Shown here piece after piece: positions 21,323-21,791 of a DNA stretch of 21,791 nucleotides. This DNA comes from Acidobacteriota bacterium (lineage in GTDB: Bacteria > Acidobacteriota > UBA6911 > JACQSX01): the NCBI GenBank assembly GCA_016199665.1, contig JACQGG010000167.1, positions 1-21,791 on the forward strand, given 5' to 3'. Position 1 is the stretch's first letter. Each line of letters opens with the position of its first letter. Made by a program: the position numbers and the translations under genes. A model generated the notes under the pieces. That model had not been told where the DNA came from. It ran no database searches and saw only the letters and a program-made list of their open reading frames with translations.

Positions 21323-21791
21323 TCAGGGGTTGACGTTCTCCAGCAGCAGGGCCATCCCCAGGCCGCCGCTGATTCCAAGCATGGCGATGCCATAGCGGGC
21401 CTTCCGCTGCCGCATCTGGTGCGCCAGCGTGACCACGATTCGGGCGCCGGCGCAGCCCGCCGGAGACCCCAGACTGACGGCGCCACCGCTGACATTCATT
21501 CGATCCAGGCCGATGCGCAACTCTTGCGCACAGGCCAGCGCCTGCATCGCCGACAATTCATTCAGTTCAAACAAATCGATTTCGTCCAGACTGACGGCAG
21601 CCTGCGAAAGCAGTTTTTTCACCGCCGGTACCATCGCCACCGCGGCCATGGCCGGCTCGACGCCCGCGGTCGCGTAGTCCACAATGCGACAGGCCGGGAA
21701 GCGCTGTATCCGGCGAAAATCATCTTCGCCCACGATCACCGCCGCCGCGGCGCCGTCGACCAGCGCCGTGAACCAGGACCCCGGCGCCGCC
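21323..21791 (-). CDS. Thiolase-family protein, C-terminal part, partial
   Basis: The gene runs off the right edge; 155 C-terminal residues are visible. The fold is clear: WFTALVDGAAAVIVGED, then a FELNELSAMQALACAQ segment (thiolase ELNEAFAAQ), NVSGGAVSLGSPAGCAGAR and YGIAMLGISGGLGMALLLE. Thiolases use His in the GHP of the third motif and Cys in CIGGG of the fourth. Here these read GSP and GISGG, so both visible catalytic residues are replaced. The upstream nucleophile Cys lies outside the window. The ordinary call is acetyl-CoA acetyltransferase-like, but activity is doubtful. The stop lies 28 bp before the tadA start. Confidence 0.85.
   Translation of the reverse strand, partial: AAPGSWFTALVDGAAAAVIVGEDDFRRIQRFPACRIVDYATAGVEPAMAAVAMVPAVKKLLSQAAVSLDEIDLFELNELSAMQALACAQELRIGLDRMNVSGGAVSLGSPAGCAGARIVVTLAHQMRQRKARYGIAMLGISGGLGMALLLENVNP

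Noticed and set aside
21295..21495. N-terminal extension of TadA
   Set aside because: It overlaps the thiolase coding region out of frame and lacks TadA similarity; ATG 21294 gives the normal length.

Overview
The window looks like a GC-rich bacterial chromosome fragment. Gene content, the HUH transposase with its long GC-rich palindromic flanks, and the style of intergenic palindromes suggest Acidobacteriota. That placement is an inference from protein resemblance and has not been checked by a search. I see no rRNA or tRNA gene and no CRISPR array.

Layout. (1) 283-7135, minus strand: a tightly packed run transcribed right to left, namely acyl-CoA dehydrogenase, MeaB-type G protein, methylmalonyl-CoA epimerase, metallo-beta-lactamase-fold hydrolase, methylthioadenosine phosphorylase, PfkB-type sugar kinase and a TPR lipoprotein/secreted-type protein. 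It combines propionyl/methylmalonyl-CoA handling with methylthioadenosine salvage. (2) 7136-7296: a divergent control region with two promoter-like -10 boxes around a perfect 22-bp palindrome. (3) 7297-9383, plus strand: aguB-aguA, making putrescine from agmatine. The aguA reading frame continues about 50 codons past the normal family end into an antitoxin-like tail, and its stop overlaps the start of a PIN-domain toxin gene.

(4) 9380-12850: an accessory scar. It holds the PIN toxin (its end fused out of frame to the next remnant), an internally deleted SNF2/DEAH helicase remnant with a DUF3883-like C-terminus, an IS200-like/RAYT transposase between ~125-165-bp imperfect inverted repeats, the first ~270 residues of a DUF1156-type DNA methylase, and a decayed IS200 element with a ribosome-site-sequestering hairpin and four consecutive stem-loops. 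This reads as the graveyard of a phage-defence island repeatedly hit by HUH transposons.

(5) 12865-20752, mostly plus strand: a KynB-type cyclase, an ICMT-like membrane methyltransferase, a tandem double-domain ThyX whose two halves keep complementary parts of the active-site motif, ErpA and a zinc-ribbon membrane protein (both minus), a SAM methyltransferase, a small membrane protein, murB and murA. (6) 20827-21791, minus strand: tadA, then the C-terminal part of a thiolase that lacks the usual C-terminal catalytic His and Cys and runs off the window.

The most novel-looking items are the agmatine deiminase/antitoxin-tail fusion coupled to a PIN toxin, the tandem ThyX with split motifs, the catalytic-residue-less thiolase, and the hairpin-rich transposon remnants in the broken defence island.
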